64,000 bases of DNA from Balneolaceae bacterium (lineage in GTDB: Bacteria; Bacteroidota; Rhodothermia; Balneolales; Balneolaceae), in contig JAEPQE010000001.1 in assembly GCA_017640665.1 (NCBI GenBank), positions 513,262 through 577,261 of the forward strand, given 5' to 3'. This document shows positions 37,125-45,911 of this stretch, piece after piece. Numbering within the stretch: the first letter of the stretch is position 1; each line of letters opens with the position of its first letter. A model generated the notes under the pieces. That model made no database searches. It saw only the letters and a list, made by a program, of their open reading frames with translations, and had not been told where the DNA came from. Position numbers and translations under genes: made by a program.

Positions 37125-37475
37125 CTACGATTCTATATCGTATACCTCCTTTAAAATTGCCTTTGCATTCGCATCCTTTCCCTGCATTACCCGATGTTGG
37201 AGATTGGTGATAATTTCGGGCTGTGCCTTTTCGTAGGCTTCTTCCTTCGCTTCTTTATCGGTATTTGTTCTTATCAACTCAAAAATATCATCTGCGCGAA
37301 CTATACTGTACACATTGTCTTTATTGAAAGCATGAGATCTTAGTTCTTCAAACTCTTTAAACACTCTGGGGAAATCCGCATTATTATCCGCTCGTGTTAT
37401 AATTTCAACGTCAGCCGGACCTTCGGCACTTAAGGGGGTTTTGCAGAGGTAGAAAAAATTTTGTGTGTAGTTCAT
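37125..37475 (-). CDS. Conserved-looking hypothetical protein
   Basis: I do not recognise this 116-residue protein. It starts MNYTQNFFYLCKTPL, has no signal peptide or membrane helix, and is mostly helical and acidic, with lysine-rich ends. It is divergent from the S46-like lipoprotein and has a clean ATG and codon use like the neighbours, so it is likely real. Confidence 0.7.
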   Translation of the reverse strand: MNYTQNFFYLCKTPLSAEGPADVEIITRADNNADFPRVFKEFEELRSHAFNKDNVYSIVRADDIFELIRTNTDKEAKEEAYEKAQPEIITNLQHRVMQGKDANAKAILKEVYDIES

Positions 37476-37562
37476 GAAGTTGAATGATCGGTCTGATTAG
37501 ATGTTCATTTTAGAATATCTTAAATATAAAGAATCCTTGCTTACTTTTAAGTATCATCTTCT

Positions 37563-39509
37563 ATGCAATTACGTCTTTTACTCATTTATATCATTTTTTT
37601 GGGCTGGGGGTGCAGCTCTTCGAATAATTCAGTTGAGCTGGATTCATCTTCTCCAGTTTATAATAAAGGAATTCGACCAGTAAGTTCCGGCGAACTTCCC
37701 ATGACCTCATCATCTAACCATGGCGTTGCCAAGTTATATAAAGGAAACTCTAACTCCGGCAGTGGCATTTTTATTTCCGAAGAAGGGCTCTTTTTGACGA
37801 ATTATTCTGCCATTATCGATTTTATAGCTTCAGAAAAAGATATTGATTTTCTTTCATCTGGATTCCATGCAAAATCGAACGGGGCTGAAATTCCGCTACA
37901 AGGCATTTCTCTGCTAGTTGAAATCGAGCAGACCGATGTAACTGATGATGTGCAAAAAAATATTACGGAGTTGAGTCCTAACTACGAGATTTACCGATCC
38001 ATTCAGGAACAGAAAACACGACTCATTAATGAACGAAGAGGAGAAAGAAACGACCTTTTTGTGGAGATTAAAGATCTTTACTCAGGCAACCGTCAAATCA
38101 TGACCGTTTATCAAATTGTGCAGGATATTCGTTTGGCATTTGCACCTTCTGTAAACCTAATCGCTTCTGATATAAGTGACAGCAAAACGCTGCTTACTAA
38201 TCTTTCTGATGAATATGTTATCCTGAGAGCCTACTCCTCTCAGCCTTCTTCCCCTTTTAATCCTGAGTTCTTTTTCCCGATAAGCGATCAGCAACCCGAA
38301 CTTAATGATGAGCTTATTTCTTTTGGATTCCCCGGAAAAACCTACCGGCTTGAAAGCTCCCGGGCTATTAATTTCTATCATACAAGATTAAATCCTTACA
38401 TCAATTCATTTTTCGATATGTACATCGAAAAGGAAGATTCACTGGCTTCATTAGATGAAATATACGCTCTCCGTTCTTTTGCGAACCGATACTCGGTTAA
38501 GCAAAATCTGAGTTTTTTCGAAACTGCGCAGAGCATGATTTCAACTCGTAGTATTATCGAGCAAAAAGAGAGCGCCGAAGAGCAATTGATTGAGGCAATT
38601 ACCAATGATACTACGATTGCTGAACTCAATTCCGAAATCTTCACTTACATTAATCAGGCGTACGATATTGCCGAGCAAACTGCCGATATCCTTTATTCAA
38701 CGAGTTACTTCAGATCTGTGAGCACACTGGATGATTTGGCAAATATTTTTAGTACATATTCCAATGAAGAAAACCCTTCTCAGGAACTAATTCAGAATAC
38801 ACTTTCTTCCCAGGAACAGTTTTTGAGCCGTATTAATATAGAAGCAGAACTTAACTTGCTAAAGAAGGCGATACCCATTTTCAAAACCATTCCCGAAGAT
38901 CAACAACCGCTGATGATCTTTGATTTATTTGCTGGGAGTGAATCTATTGATATCGGAACTTTGAGCTCTGAATATGTAAATGAGGTTTTAGTCAATTCAT
39001 TTCTTTTTGACCTGGAACAAGCTCAGCAGGTATTAGAGTCTGGCTCTTTAAATCAGGATCCACTTTACAATTTTCTGGAAGAAATAGCCTTTTCTTTTGA
39101 AACTGCTCAACAGAATTATTTCCGTCACTATACTTACTTATTTCCTGCTCAACAGGTGTTCACACGCCTGAAAATGAACACTAATTTTTCTGGCATTACT
39201 AAGCCTGATTCTGATGCTTTCCTGTCTTTCAATAAAGGTAGCCTTCATCCCCGGAGCGACAAGTATTCAGAGTTTTTTTACACAACCCATGATTTTTCTG
39301 GGAAGGCACAGGGAACAGCCATTCTTAATTCTGAAGGACAACTATTGGGGATGGTAACTGAAGAGGTTAACCATTCTATTCTTGGAAATTATATCTACAC
39401 CGAAGAAAGTTCATTTTTAAAAGTACTCAGGATATCTTCTATTCTTGAGGAAATTGAAATGATTAATGAATCTGACTTACTTCTACAGGAACTGGCGCCA
39501 GAGAATTAA
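37563..39509 (+). CDS. Inactive S46 peptidase-like lipoprotein
   Basis: A lipoprotein of 648 residues (lipobox GWGC, Cys17) with the overall layout of S46 dipeptidyl-peptidases (DPP7/DPP11): an N-terminal trypsin-like half (GSGIFISEEGLFLTNYSAI), a helical middle and a C-terminal half (DAFLSFNKGSLHP, FSGKAQGTAILNSEGQLLGM). In active S46 enzymes the first motif is TNHHC with catalytic His and the second GGNSGSP with catalytic Ser. Here they read TNYSA (Tyr81) and GKAQGTA (Gln583), so both catalytic residues appear lost. A binding or chaperone role is likely. It ends with a four-base overlap with sixA on the other strand. Confidence 0.8.
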   Translation: MQLRLLLIYIIFLGWGCSSSNNSVELDSSSPVYNKGIRPVSSGELPMTSSSNHGVAKLYKGNSNSGSGIFISEEGLFLTNYSAIIDFIASEKDIDFLSSGFHAKSNGAEIPLQGISLLVEIEQTDVTDDVQKNITELSPNYEIYRSIQEQKTRLINERRGERNDLFVEIKDLYSGNRQIMTVYQIVQDIRLAFAPSVNLIASDISDSKTLLTNLSDEYVILRAYSSQPSSPFNPEFFFPISDQQPELNDELISFGFPGKTYRLESSRAINFYHTRLNPYINSFFDMYIEKEDSLASLDEIYALRSFANRYSVKQNLSFFETAQSMISTRSIIEQKESAEEQLIEAITNDTTIAELNSEIFTYINQAYDIAEQTADILYSTSYFRSVSTLDDLANIFSTYSNEENPSQELIQNTLSSQEQFLSRINIEAELNLLKKAIPIFKTIPEDQQPLMIFDLFAGSESIDIGTLSSEYVNEVLVNSFLFDLEQAQQVLESGSLNQDPLYNFLEEIAFSFETAQQNYFRHYTYLFPAQQVFTRLKMNTNFSGITKPDSDAFLSFNKGSLHPRSDKYSEFFYTTHDFSGKAQGTAILNSEGQLLGMVTEEVNHSILGNYIYTEESSFLKVLRISSILEEIEMINESDLLLQELAPEN

Positions 39510-40021
39510 TCAACGATTCCCTTAAGTACCTTGGGAATCATCATCCATTTAACCTGACATGTCCCGGGTTTTATATCTTGCCAGCGAACTGCATAGCTCT
39601 CTAAACAAACGAGACCGGCAGTAGGAATTCTGAATGCTGTACTTTCTCTTCCTCCACTTAAAATAGTAGCCGCAGATTCCATTAATGGATTATGCCCAAC
39701 AAGCATCATCGTCTCCGCCTGTTCTGGCGTTTTCCGGATTGCCTCCACATATTTACCAGCCGACTCGAAATAAAGACTTTCTTCCCACCTGATGATACTC
39801 TCATCTCTTTTCATTGCTTCTGCACAAAGCTTAGTAGTTTGTAACGCACGTTGCGCCGGAGAGGAAACAATGTAATCTGGCCTGTATCCCGCCTTTTTTA
39901 AATACTTTCCCATTCGAGGAGCATCTTTTAACCCCCTTCCGGCTAAAGGTCGGTCAAAATCATCCAGACTCGGATCGCTCCAGCTTGACTTAGCATGACG
40001 AAGTAGTAATATAAACTTCAT
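39506..40021 (-). CDS. sixA: SixA-like histidine phosphatase
   Basis: A 171-residue histidine-phosphatase-superfamily protein with LLRHAKSSW (catalytic RHA), SPAQRALQTT, and MLVGHNP carrying the second histidine. SixA dephosphorylates phosphohistidine on HPt domains or, in proteobacteria, on PTS proteins; the target here is unknown. It lies two bases after the MATE gene stop. Confidence 0.88.
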   Translation of the reverse strand: MKFILLLRHAKSSWSDPSLDDFDRPLAGRGLKDAPRMGKYLKKAGYRPDYIVSSPAQRALQTTKLCAEAMKRDESIIRWEESLYFESAGKYVEAIRKTPEQAETMMLVGHNPLMESAATILSGGRESTAFRIPTAGLVCLESYAVRWQDIKPGTCQVKWMMIPKVLKGIVD

Positions 40022-40023
40022 GG

Positions 40024-41340
40024 TTATGGTATAGCTTGTATTGATAGTGGTTTAAAAATCTGACTTCGAGCCCAGAATGACAATGTAATCCCGCGAATAA
40101 TCATAAACAACGACATAGAAAGCCATAGCGCGTGTACTCCAACAAACGGTTCAGCTAAATAGTATACCGGAACGAAAAATAAAATCGTTGCAATCAGCAT
40201 GGAATTACGCATGGCTGAGGTTGCAGTAGCTCCAATGTATACGCCATCCCAAATAAAACAAATGCTGTTAATAACAGGAGCAAAAACTGTCCAAATAATC
40301 ACTACTAACCCTGTTTCCAGAACATCTGCTTTATCTGTAAAAATAGTGATAATGGAATCTCCGAAGAGAGCATATATCATGGTTGCTACTATTCCAAATC
40401 CAAGCCCCCAGCCCATACTTAGCTTCACAGACTCCTTTAGCTTTTCGACATCGTTTGCGCCTTTAAATCTACCAACCAGGCTTTCTGCTGCAAATGCAAA
40501 CCCATCAATTCCATACGCGCTGATATACCAGAGTTGTAGTAGAATCGTATTTGCTGCTAACACAACATCCCCTGACTCTGCCGATTTAGCCACAAAAAAA
40601 GCATATGAAAAAATAAGGCAGAGGGTCCTGATAAAAATATCTCTGTTTACTGAGAAGAACTTCTTCAACTCGGTTGGATCCAAAACTTCCTGCAAACTGG
40701 CTTTCAGTTTTATTCCTGAATATTTTTTCAGGTACATCCCAATGGCAACAACAACTCCGAGGTAACTGGCAATGAGGCTACCAAGCGCCACTCCGTCTAC
40801 ATTCATCCCAAAGTACAGAACAAAAAGTAGATTTAACCCAACATTGAATAGATTTAGCACTATTGTGATAAGCATTGGATACGTTGAATTTTGCATTCCT
40901 AAAAACCAACCATTAATTCCAAAAAGCGCGAGCGTTGCCGGTGCTGCAAAAATCCGGATGCTGTAATAAAGCCGGGTATACTCTTCTACTTCCGGGGTAG
41001 CGTTTACCATGAGCAAAGAAATCTCTATAAGTGGATATTGAAGCAGAAGAATTAACGCGCTCGCAATTCCCGCTACTGCCAATACCCTAATCAGAATAAT
41101 CCGGGTTTCCCGTTCATTACCTGCTCCAAAAGCCTGAGCCACAAGCCCGGTAGTTCCCATTCTCAAAAATCCGAATCCCCAAAAAATAAAATCAAAAATA
41201 ATGCTTCCCACAGCGATGGCTCCCAAATAGTATACATGTTCGAGATGACCAACTACCGCTGTGTCTACAGCTCCTAGAAGAGGAACCGACAAATTACTTA
41301 TTATATTAGGAATTGCGAGTCTTAAGATCTGTTTATTCAA
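40024..41340 (-). CDS. MATE family efflux transporter (DinF-like)
   Basis: A 12-helix membrane transporter of 438 residues exporting cationic drugs or metabolites using H+ or Na+. Characteristic features are AIPNIISNLSVPLLGAVDTAVVG in TM1 and GFLRMGTTGLVAQAFGAG, plus a symmetrical second half. The only in-frame start is a TTG at 41340, with the family's first helix following directly. It is cotranscribed with sixA. Confidence 0.92.
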   Translation of the reverse strand: MNKQILRLAIPNIISNLSVPLLGAVDTAVVGHLEHVYYLGAIAVGSIIFDFIFWGFGFLRMGTTGLVAQAFGAGNERETRIILIRVLAVAGIASALILLLQYPLIEISLLMVNATPEVEEYTRLYYSIRIFAAPATLALFGINGWFLGMQNSTYPMLITIVLNLFNVGLNLLFVLYFGMNVDGVALGSLIASYLGVVVAIGMYLKKYSGIKLKASLQEVLDPTELKKFFSVNRDIFIRTLCLIFSYAFFVAKSAESGDVVLAANTILLQLWYISAYGIDGFAFAAESLVGRFKGANDVEKLKESVKLSMGWGLGFGIVATMIYALFGDSIITIFTDKADVLETGLVVIIWTVFAPVINSICFIWDGVYIGATATSAMRNSMLIATILFFVPVYYLAEPFVGVHALWLSMSLFMIIRGITLSFWARSQIFKPLSIQAIP

Positions 41341-41512
41341 TACAACAATTTTTTAAAAAGATATTATTTGTATACAAAGAGGCTAAATAAGTTAAATTAT
41401 TGTGGTGTTAATTTTTGATGTGTTGTTCAGGTTGCATCTATAAAGGTCTGCGTGTATTTTCTGCATTCGTTTTCAAAGGCAAAAAACATACTAACTAATA
41501 TCTGCTTTTCAC

Positions 41513-41986
41513 ATGAATATCGATACTCGTAATAAGATTTTAAGCATCGTACTGGGGATAATCATCATCGGACTATCTTGGTGGTTGTATGATTCTATTG
41601 TTACTCCGTACCAAGTAGTTGAAGAACGAAAAGCGGAAACAGAGCGCGTTCGTAACCGCATGTTAACTTTGAAAGATGCCCTGGTGCAATATGAAGCCCG
41701 ATACGGTCATTTTCCTCCAACCGAAGGCGGGCTCGACAGTGTAGTAAACTACCTTCAAACAGACTCTATGATGGTGGCTATGGGAGACACCTTGTTCCGT
41801 CAATTAGCTCCACTTACTTATTCTCCGGAGACCTTGATTCTGGCACCTCGATCAGGCGAGCGTTTTTCTTACACGCTAAACGATACACTACGTCCGCCAC
41901 TTTATTTACTGGAAGACCCCGACTCTGATGATGCTGTTGGAAGCTTGTCCAGAACTACTATGCGTAATGCTCCCAACTGGAATTAA
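41513..41986 (+). CDS. Membrane-anchored protein with pseudopilin-like (GspG-type) lollipop shape
   Basis: A 157-residue protein with one N-terminal membrane helix (11-30) and a coiled helix leading into KDALVQYEARYGHFPPTEGGLDSVVNYL, a pattern shared with GspG-type major pseudopilins. No prepilin peptidase motif precedes the helix, so it is probably a simple membrane-anchored relative, not a processed pilin. It overlaps the DUF3822 gene by one base (TAATG). Confidence 0.75.
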   Translation: MNIDTRNKILSIVLGIIIIGLSWWLYDSIVTPYQVVEERKAETERVRNRMLTLKDALVQYEARYGHFPPTEGGLDSVVNYLQTDSMMVAMGDTLFRQLAPLTYSPETLILAPRSGERFSYTLNDTLRPPLYLLEDPDSDDAVGSLSRTTMRNAPNWN

Positions 41987-42846
41987 TGGGTGAAGCTCCT
42001 GCAAATTTAGGTGTCTGTTTTTTTTCTGATCGGCTTTTTTACGCGATAAATGATCCGGAAAACGATCGACACCTTTTGCATATCGGGTGTTTTGATTTCA
42101 ATTTTGATGTTGTAAATGCGATTACTTCTCAAAACCCCGAACAGTTCCCTCATATTAAATCTACTTTTGAGAGGCTTCAGGAGCAACACAATGTACATTC
42201 CGTACGCGCCCTCACTAATCCCGCTCACGAGTGCTGGACCGCACTCCCCAAAGTAGTCTACGATAATGCTGATGAACGGGAAGATCACCTTTCCATCATC
42301 ATGAAGGGAATAGATCGGGAAGACATTGAACCCACCTGGCATGCAGTAAGTAAATCACAGTATAAGTTTCTGAGTATTCGTCGTCGAAATTTAATGCAAG
42401 GCTTTGATGACCTTACTGAGAAAGTAGCTACTACAGAATTTCTAAGTGATTTTGAGATCGCCTCCAAATGGTCTGAGTTCAATAAGCCGGGCGGGTCTTT
42501 TATGATGATTGGATGCCACAAGAACGTTGTCTCTGTTACATCATTTGTGCTAGGAAAATTTCGCGCCTCAACCTATATCAAGTTCGATCAGGTTGAAGAT
42601 TTACCTTACCACTGGTTACAAAATGCCGCCCACTCCACATGGATGAAAGGGCTGCATGAGCATATTTATTTGTTTGGGCATCAAAATCATGAAGTGGAGC
42701 AAACATTAACAGGCTTCTGGGATAAATCGTCCAAAATTGTGAACCTGAATTCTTTGGGTGAAGTGGGAGTCTTTGCAGAAGAACAAACTTACGGATTTGA
42801 TTTAGCTGCAGCTTTCCCTGCAATATTACTATCCCTCGACTTTTAG
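41986..42846 (+). CDS. DUF3822 family protein
   Basis: A 286-residue cytosolic protein matching the DUF3822 family by layout (an actin-like duplicated alpha/beta fold) and by its place before rsmD and coaD, a conserved arrangement in Bacteroidota and relatives. No catalytic motif is assigned. It is coupled to the upstream gene by TAATG. Confidence 0.8.
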   Translation: MGEAPANLGVCFFSDRLFYAINDPENDRHLLHIGCFDFNFDVVNAITSQNPEQFPHIKSTFERLQEQHNVHSVRALTNPAHECWTALPKVVYDNADEREDHLSIIMKGIDREDIEPTWHAVSKSQYKFLSIRRRNLMQGFDDLTEKVATTEFLSDFEIASKWSEFNKPGGSFMMIGCHKNVVSVTSFVLGKFRASTYIKFDQVEDLPYHWLQNAAHSTWMKGLHEHIYLFGHQNHEVEQTLTGFWDKSSKIVNLNSLGEVGVFAEEQTYGFDLAAAFPAILLSLDF

Positions 42847-42852
42847 AATCTT

Positions 42853-42937
42853 TGTCATTTCGAAGGAGTTTACCGACTGAGAAATCTAACGTATCTTCAA
42901 AAAGCTATTTAGATTTCTCGCTTCGCTCTAAATGACA
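42853..42937. repeat. Composite palindromic repeat in the DUF3822-rsmD gap
   Basis: An 85-base element with ends TGTCATTT/AAATGACA and an inner perfect 11-base stem GAGAAATCTAA/TTAGATTTCTC (42879-42889 and 42909-42919), with GCTTCGCTC near its right end. It resembles REP/MITE-like intergenic repeats, with the TGTCA...TGACA ends also seen at 58508. Confidence 0.8.
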
Positions 42938-42983
42938 GTGGTGAGATATTCAAAATTCATAATCCAAAATTTTTAATTCTCTA

Positions 42984-43538
42984 ATGAGAATAATAACAGG
43001 AAAACTTAAAGGACGACGTTTCGACATTCCAAAAGGACTGGACGTTCGTCCGACAACCGATCGAACCAAAGAGAGCATCTTCAACAAAATCGAAGTATAT
43101 AAATACATCGAAGGTTCTGTAATTCTTGACTTATTTGGGGGATCAGGGAATCTGGGATTTGAGGCTATATCAAGAGGAGCAAAAAGCGTTACTTATGTAG
43201 AACTAGACCCAAAAAACGTTCAACACATTGAAAAGACGGCTGAAGGTTTTGGTATTGAAAACCAAATCAGAACTACGGTAGCTGATGTAAGGCAATATTT
43301 AGATGGAATGTCGATTCCCTATGATTTTATTTTTTGTGATCCGCCTTACAATTACGAATGGATGGAGGAAATGATCACTACACTCCTGGAAGATAACTGG
43401 CTGAAAGAAGATGGGTGGTTTATCCTTGAGCACGACAAGTACCATAACTACAAAGATCATCCCCACTGTTTCTTTAGCAAAGCCTATGGACGAACCACCG
43501 TTAGTATTTTTGAAAAGCATCCGGTAGATTCTAAATAA
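42984..43538 (+). CDS. rsmD: 16S rRNA guanine-966 N2-methyltransferase
   Basis: RsmD methylates G966 of 16S rRNA. The 184-residue Rossmann methyltransferase has ILDLFGGSGNLGFEAISRGA for SAM binding and the base-flipping DPPY motif (FCDPPYNYEW). It begins MRIITGKLKGRRFDIP as in the family. It is followed 12 bases later by coaD, its usual neighbour. Confidence 0.95.
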   Translation: MRIITGKLKGRRFDIPKGLDVRPTTDRTKESIFNKIEVYKYIEGSVILDLFGGSGNLGFEAISRGAKSVTYVELDPKNVQHIEKTAEGFGIENQIRTTVADVRQYLDGMSIPYDFIFCDPPYNYEWMEEMITTLLEDNWLKEDGWFILEHDKYHNYKDHPHCFFSKAYGRTTVSIFEKHPVDSK

Positions 43539-43550
43539 TAAACCCAACCC

Positions 43551-44045
43551 ATGAAACACGTCGCACTATATCCCGGATCATTTGATCCTATTACTTTTGG
43601 TCACCTCGACATTCTCGAGCGTGCAACTAACCTGTTTGATAAAGTAATTGTTACCGTTGCTGTGAATAAAGAAAAGAGCGCGGTTTTTACAGGTGAAGAG
43701 CGACTAGCACTAATCCATGAATGCCTTGAAGGCAAATCATGGGCAAAAAATATCACTGTAAATAAATTTACTGGTCTTTTGGTGAATCATGCTCAAAAGT
43801 TGAAGGCCGATACACTCATTCGAGGTGTTCGACAGATTTCCGATTTTGAGTACGAGTTCCGAATGGCTCTTACCAACAAACGACTTGCTCCTGATGTTGA
43901 TACCGTTTTCCTGATGCCGGACGAAGAATTTACTTTTATCTCTGCCTCTCTTGTAAAAGAAATTGCTTACTGGGGAGGAGACCTCACCTCTTTTGTGCCG
44001 GATAACGTGGCGGAAGCATTGAAGAGTAAATATGGGAATAAGTAA
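43551..44045 (+). CDS. coaD: Phosphopantetheine adenylyltransferase
   Basis: CoaD adenylates 4'-phosphopantetheine in the penultimate step of CoA synthesis. The 164-residue protein has YPGSFDPITFGHLDI (nucleotidyl transferase TxGH motif), LIRGVRQISDFEYE and ISASLVKEIA. Its last codons form one arm of a long perfect hairpin. Confidence 0.96.
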   Translation: MKHVALYPGSFDPITFGHLDILERATNLFDKVIVTVAVNKEKSAVFTGEERLALIHECLEGKSWAKNITVNKFTGLLVNHAQKLKADTLIRGVRQISDFEYEFRMALTNKRLAPDVDTVFLMPDEEFTFISASLVKEIAYWGGDLTSFVPDNVAEALKSKYGNK

Positions 44046-44072
44046 ATAAGCCAACTTATTCCCATATTTACT
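44025..44072 (+). repeat. 18-bp perfect inverted repeat overlapping the coaD 3' end
   Basis: AGTAAATATGGGAATAAG (44025-44042) and its exact complement at 44055-44072 flank a 12-base loop that contains the coaD stop codon. The last six sense codons are in the left arm. The right side is pyrimidine-rich but the T-runs are broken, so it may be an mRNA 3'-end stabiliser or weak terminator. Confidence 0.85.
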
Positions 44073-44138
44073 TATTCCCTTTTCTTCTTTTTCTCTATTT
44101 TCAACTTCACTCACAAAACAAACAATCAGTATTAACTA

Positions 44139-45332
44139 ATGATTTCTCAACGCGCGCAGAACCTTCAGCCTTCAGCCACCCTAAAAGTAACCGGACGAGC
44201 CAAGGAGCTTAAACGGGAAGGAAAATCAATTGTCTCTCTCAGCGCCGGTGAGCCTGATTTTAAAACGCCAAAGTATATTTGTGATGCAGCTATCAGGGCG
44301 ATAAATGAAGGTCAGCATGGTTACACGATGAATCCCGGAACTCCGGAATTACGCGAAGCTATAGTTGCGAAGTTGAAACGAGATAATGGATTTGACTACG
44401 ACCCTTCTCAGATCATTTGCTCGAATGGAGCAAAACAATCCGTTGGCTTTGCTTTACTAGCCACAGTAAACAAAGGAGATGAAGTGATTATCCCCGCCCC
44501 CTACTGGGTTTCCTATCCGGAGATGGTCCGCTTGGCAGAAGGTACTTCGGTTATCGTACGAACTTCTTTTGATAACAATTTCCGGCTAACTCCGGAACAA
44601 CTGGAAGAAGCCATAACCGATAAAACCAGGGCGTTGATTCTTTGTTCTCCTTCCAATCCTACCGGATCCTGCTACAGCAAAGAAGACATGGAAGGACTGG
44701 CTGAAGTCTTGAGAAAGTACCCTGATGTTATGGTTCTTTCGGATGAAATTTATGAGTATATCGTTTTTGAAGGTGAGCATGTGAGTATCCTGAATGTAGC
44801 TCCTGATTTGAAGGACCGTGTAATTATAGTAAACGGTTTCTCGAAAGGGTTTGCGATGACCGGCTGGAGGTTAGGGTATCTTGCAGCACATCCGGATGTA
44901 GTAAAAGCCGTTTCCAAAATTCAAAGTCAGGAGACTTCTGCACCGAGTTCTATCTCCCAGGCAGCCGGACTTGCTGCCTACACCAACGATCTTTCTGAAG
45001 TTCATTCCATGCGTGATGAGTTCAAAAAGCGCAGGGATTTCATGGTGGAATCGCTCAATGCCATTGAAGGCGTAAGTTGCTTTACTCCCGGTGGGGCCTT
45101 CTATGTGTTCCCGGATATCTCCTCTTATTTCGGTTCAAAAAAACCCGATGGATCTATAATTGAGACATCCACAGATTTATGTTTATTCCTGCTGGATGAA
45201 TTCGGATTGGCCTGTGTCCCTGGTGATGCCTTTGGTGAACCTAACGGACTACGCATGAGCTATGCTGCTTCAATTACTGACCTGGAAGAAGCTATGAATC
45301 GGTTTGAGAAAGGGCTAGCAAATCTGGGATAA
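44139..45332 (+). CDS. aspC: PLP-dependent class I/II aminotransferase (aspartate type)
   Basis: A 397-residue fold-type I aminotransferase of the aspartate/prephenate branch. Signatures include LSAGEPDFKTP, YTMNPGTPELREAI, SNPTGSCYS, SDEIYEYIVFEG and NGFSKGFAMTGWRLGY with PLP-binding Lys236. Substrate choice (aspartate, aromatic, prephenate) cannot be fixed from sequence. It abuts pdxH, which makes its cofactor. Confidence 0.93.
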   Translation: MISQRAQNLQPSATLKVTGRAKELKREGKSIVSLSAGEPDFKTPKYICDAAIRAINEGQHGYTMNPGTPELREAIVAKLKRDNGFDYDPSQIICSNGAKQSVGFALLATVNKGDEVIIPAPYWVSYPEMVRLAEGTSVIVRTSFDNNFRLTPEQLEEAITDKTRALILCSPSNPTGSCYSKEDMEGLAEVLRKYPDVMVLSDEIYEYIVFEGEHVSILNVAPDLKDRVIIVNGFSKGFAMTGWRLGYLAAHPDVVKAVSKIQSQETSAPSSISQAAGLAAYTNDLSEVHSMRDEFKKRRDFMVESLNAIEGVSCFTPGGAFYVFPDISSYFGSKKPDGSIIETSTDLCLFLLDEFGLACVPGDAFGEPNGLRMSYAASITDLEEAMNRFEKGLANLG

Positions 45333-45907
45333 TGAACCCATTGAAGATTTTCGAAAACTGGTACAAAGAAGAGCTTTTCAGGACTTCAGTTAGTATTCCT
45401 TCCGCTTGTTGCCTTTCAACCATCGGATTGGATAGGTACCCAAATGCCCGTTTTGTTTCACTTAAAGCAATTGATGGCGAGTCTTTCATCATCACCGGGC
45501 CGACCAGCTCCAGAAAAGGAATGGAACTTGATGCGATTCCAAAAGCTGCTCTTACATTCTGGTGGACCGAAACAGAGCGGCAGGTTCGAATTCAGGGTGA
45601 TGTACAACCTTTAGAGGTAAAAATCGCTGATTTATATTTCAAAGAGAGAAATCTCACTGCTCAATTAATAAGTAATCACTTTGATCAAGGCGAACCTTTT
45701 GGCAATCCAACTTTACATTTTGAAGAGTTTAAAAAAGACATGAAGGAACGGGGTGCCCATGAAATCGAACGTCCAGCAAACTGGGGTGGGTACAGGATCA
45801 ATCCGGTTAGAATTGAATTCCTGAAGTTCGATGAAAGTAGATTTCACAATCGTCAGCTGTTTGTGAAAACAGAAAACGATTGGCACGCCACATTCCTTCA
45901 GCCTTAA
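45332..45907 (+). CDS. pdxH: Pyridoxine/pyridoxamine 5'-phosphate oxidase
   Basis: An FMN-dependent oxidase making pyridoxal 5'-phosphate. At 191 residues it is somewhat shorter than the 218 of E. coli PdxH, lacking an N-terminal arm. FMN- and PLP-binding pieces are present: NARFVSLKAI, SSRKGMEL, TERQVRIQG, PANWGGYRINP and RFHNRQ. It overlaps the aminotransferase stop by one base, and so is translationally coupled. Confidence 0.9.
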   Translation: MNPLKIFENWYKEELFRTSVSIPSACCLSTIGLDRYPNARFVSLKAIDGESFIITGPTSSRKGMELDAIPKAALTFWWTETERQVRIQGDVQPLEVKIADLYFKERNLTAQLISNHFDQGEPFGNPTLHFEEFKKDMKERGAHEIERPANWGGYRINPVRIEFLKFDESRFHNRQLFVKTENDWHATFLQP

Positions 45908-45911
45908 ATTA

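Noticed and set aside
40199-40765. A 188-codon open frame opposite the MATE gene.
   Set aside because: It is the antisense shadow of a well-supported transporter with no recognisable domain.
41513-41986. A type II secretion pseudopilin.
   Set aside because: There is no prepilin cleavage motif and no secretion genes nearby; only a shape resemblance is claimed.
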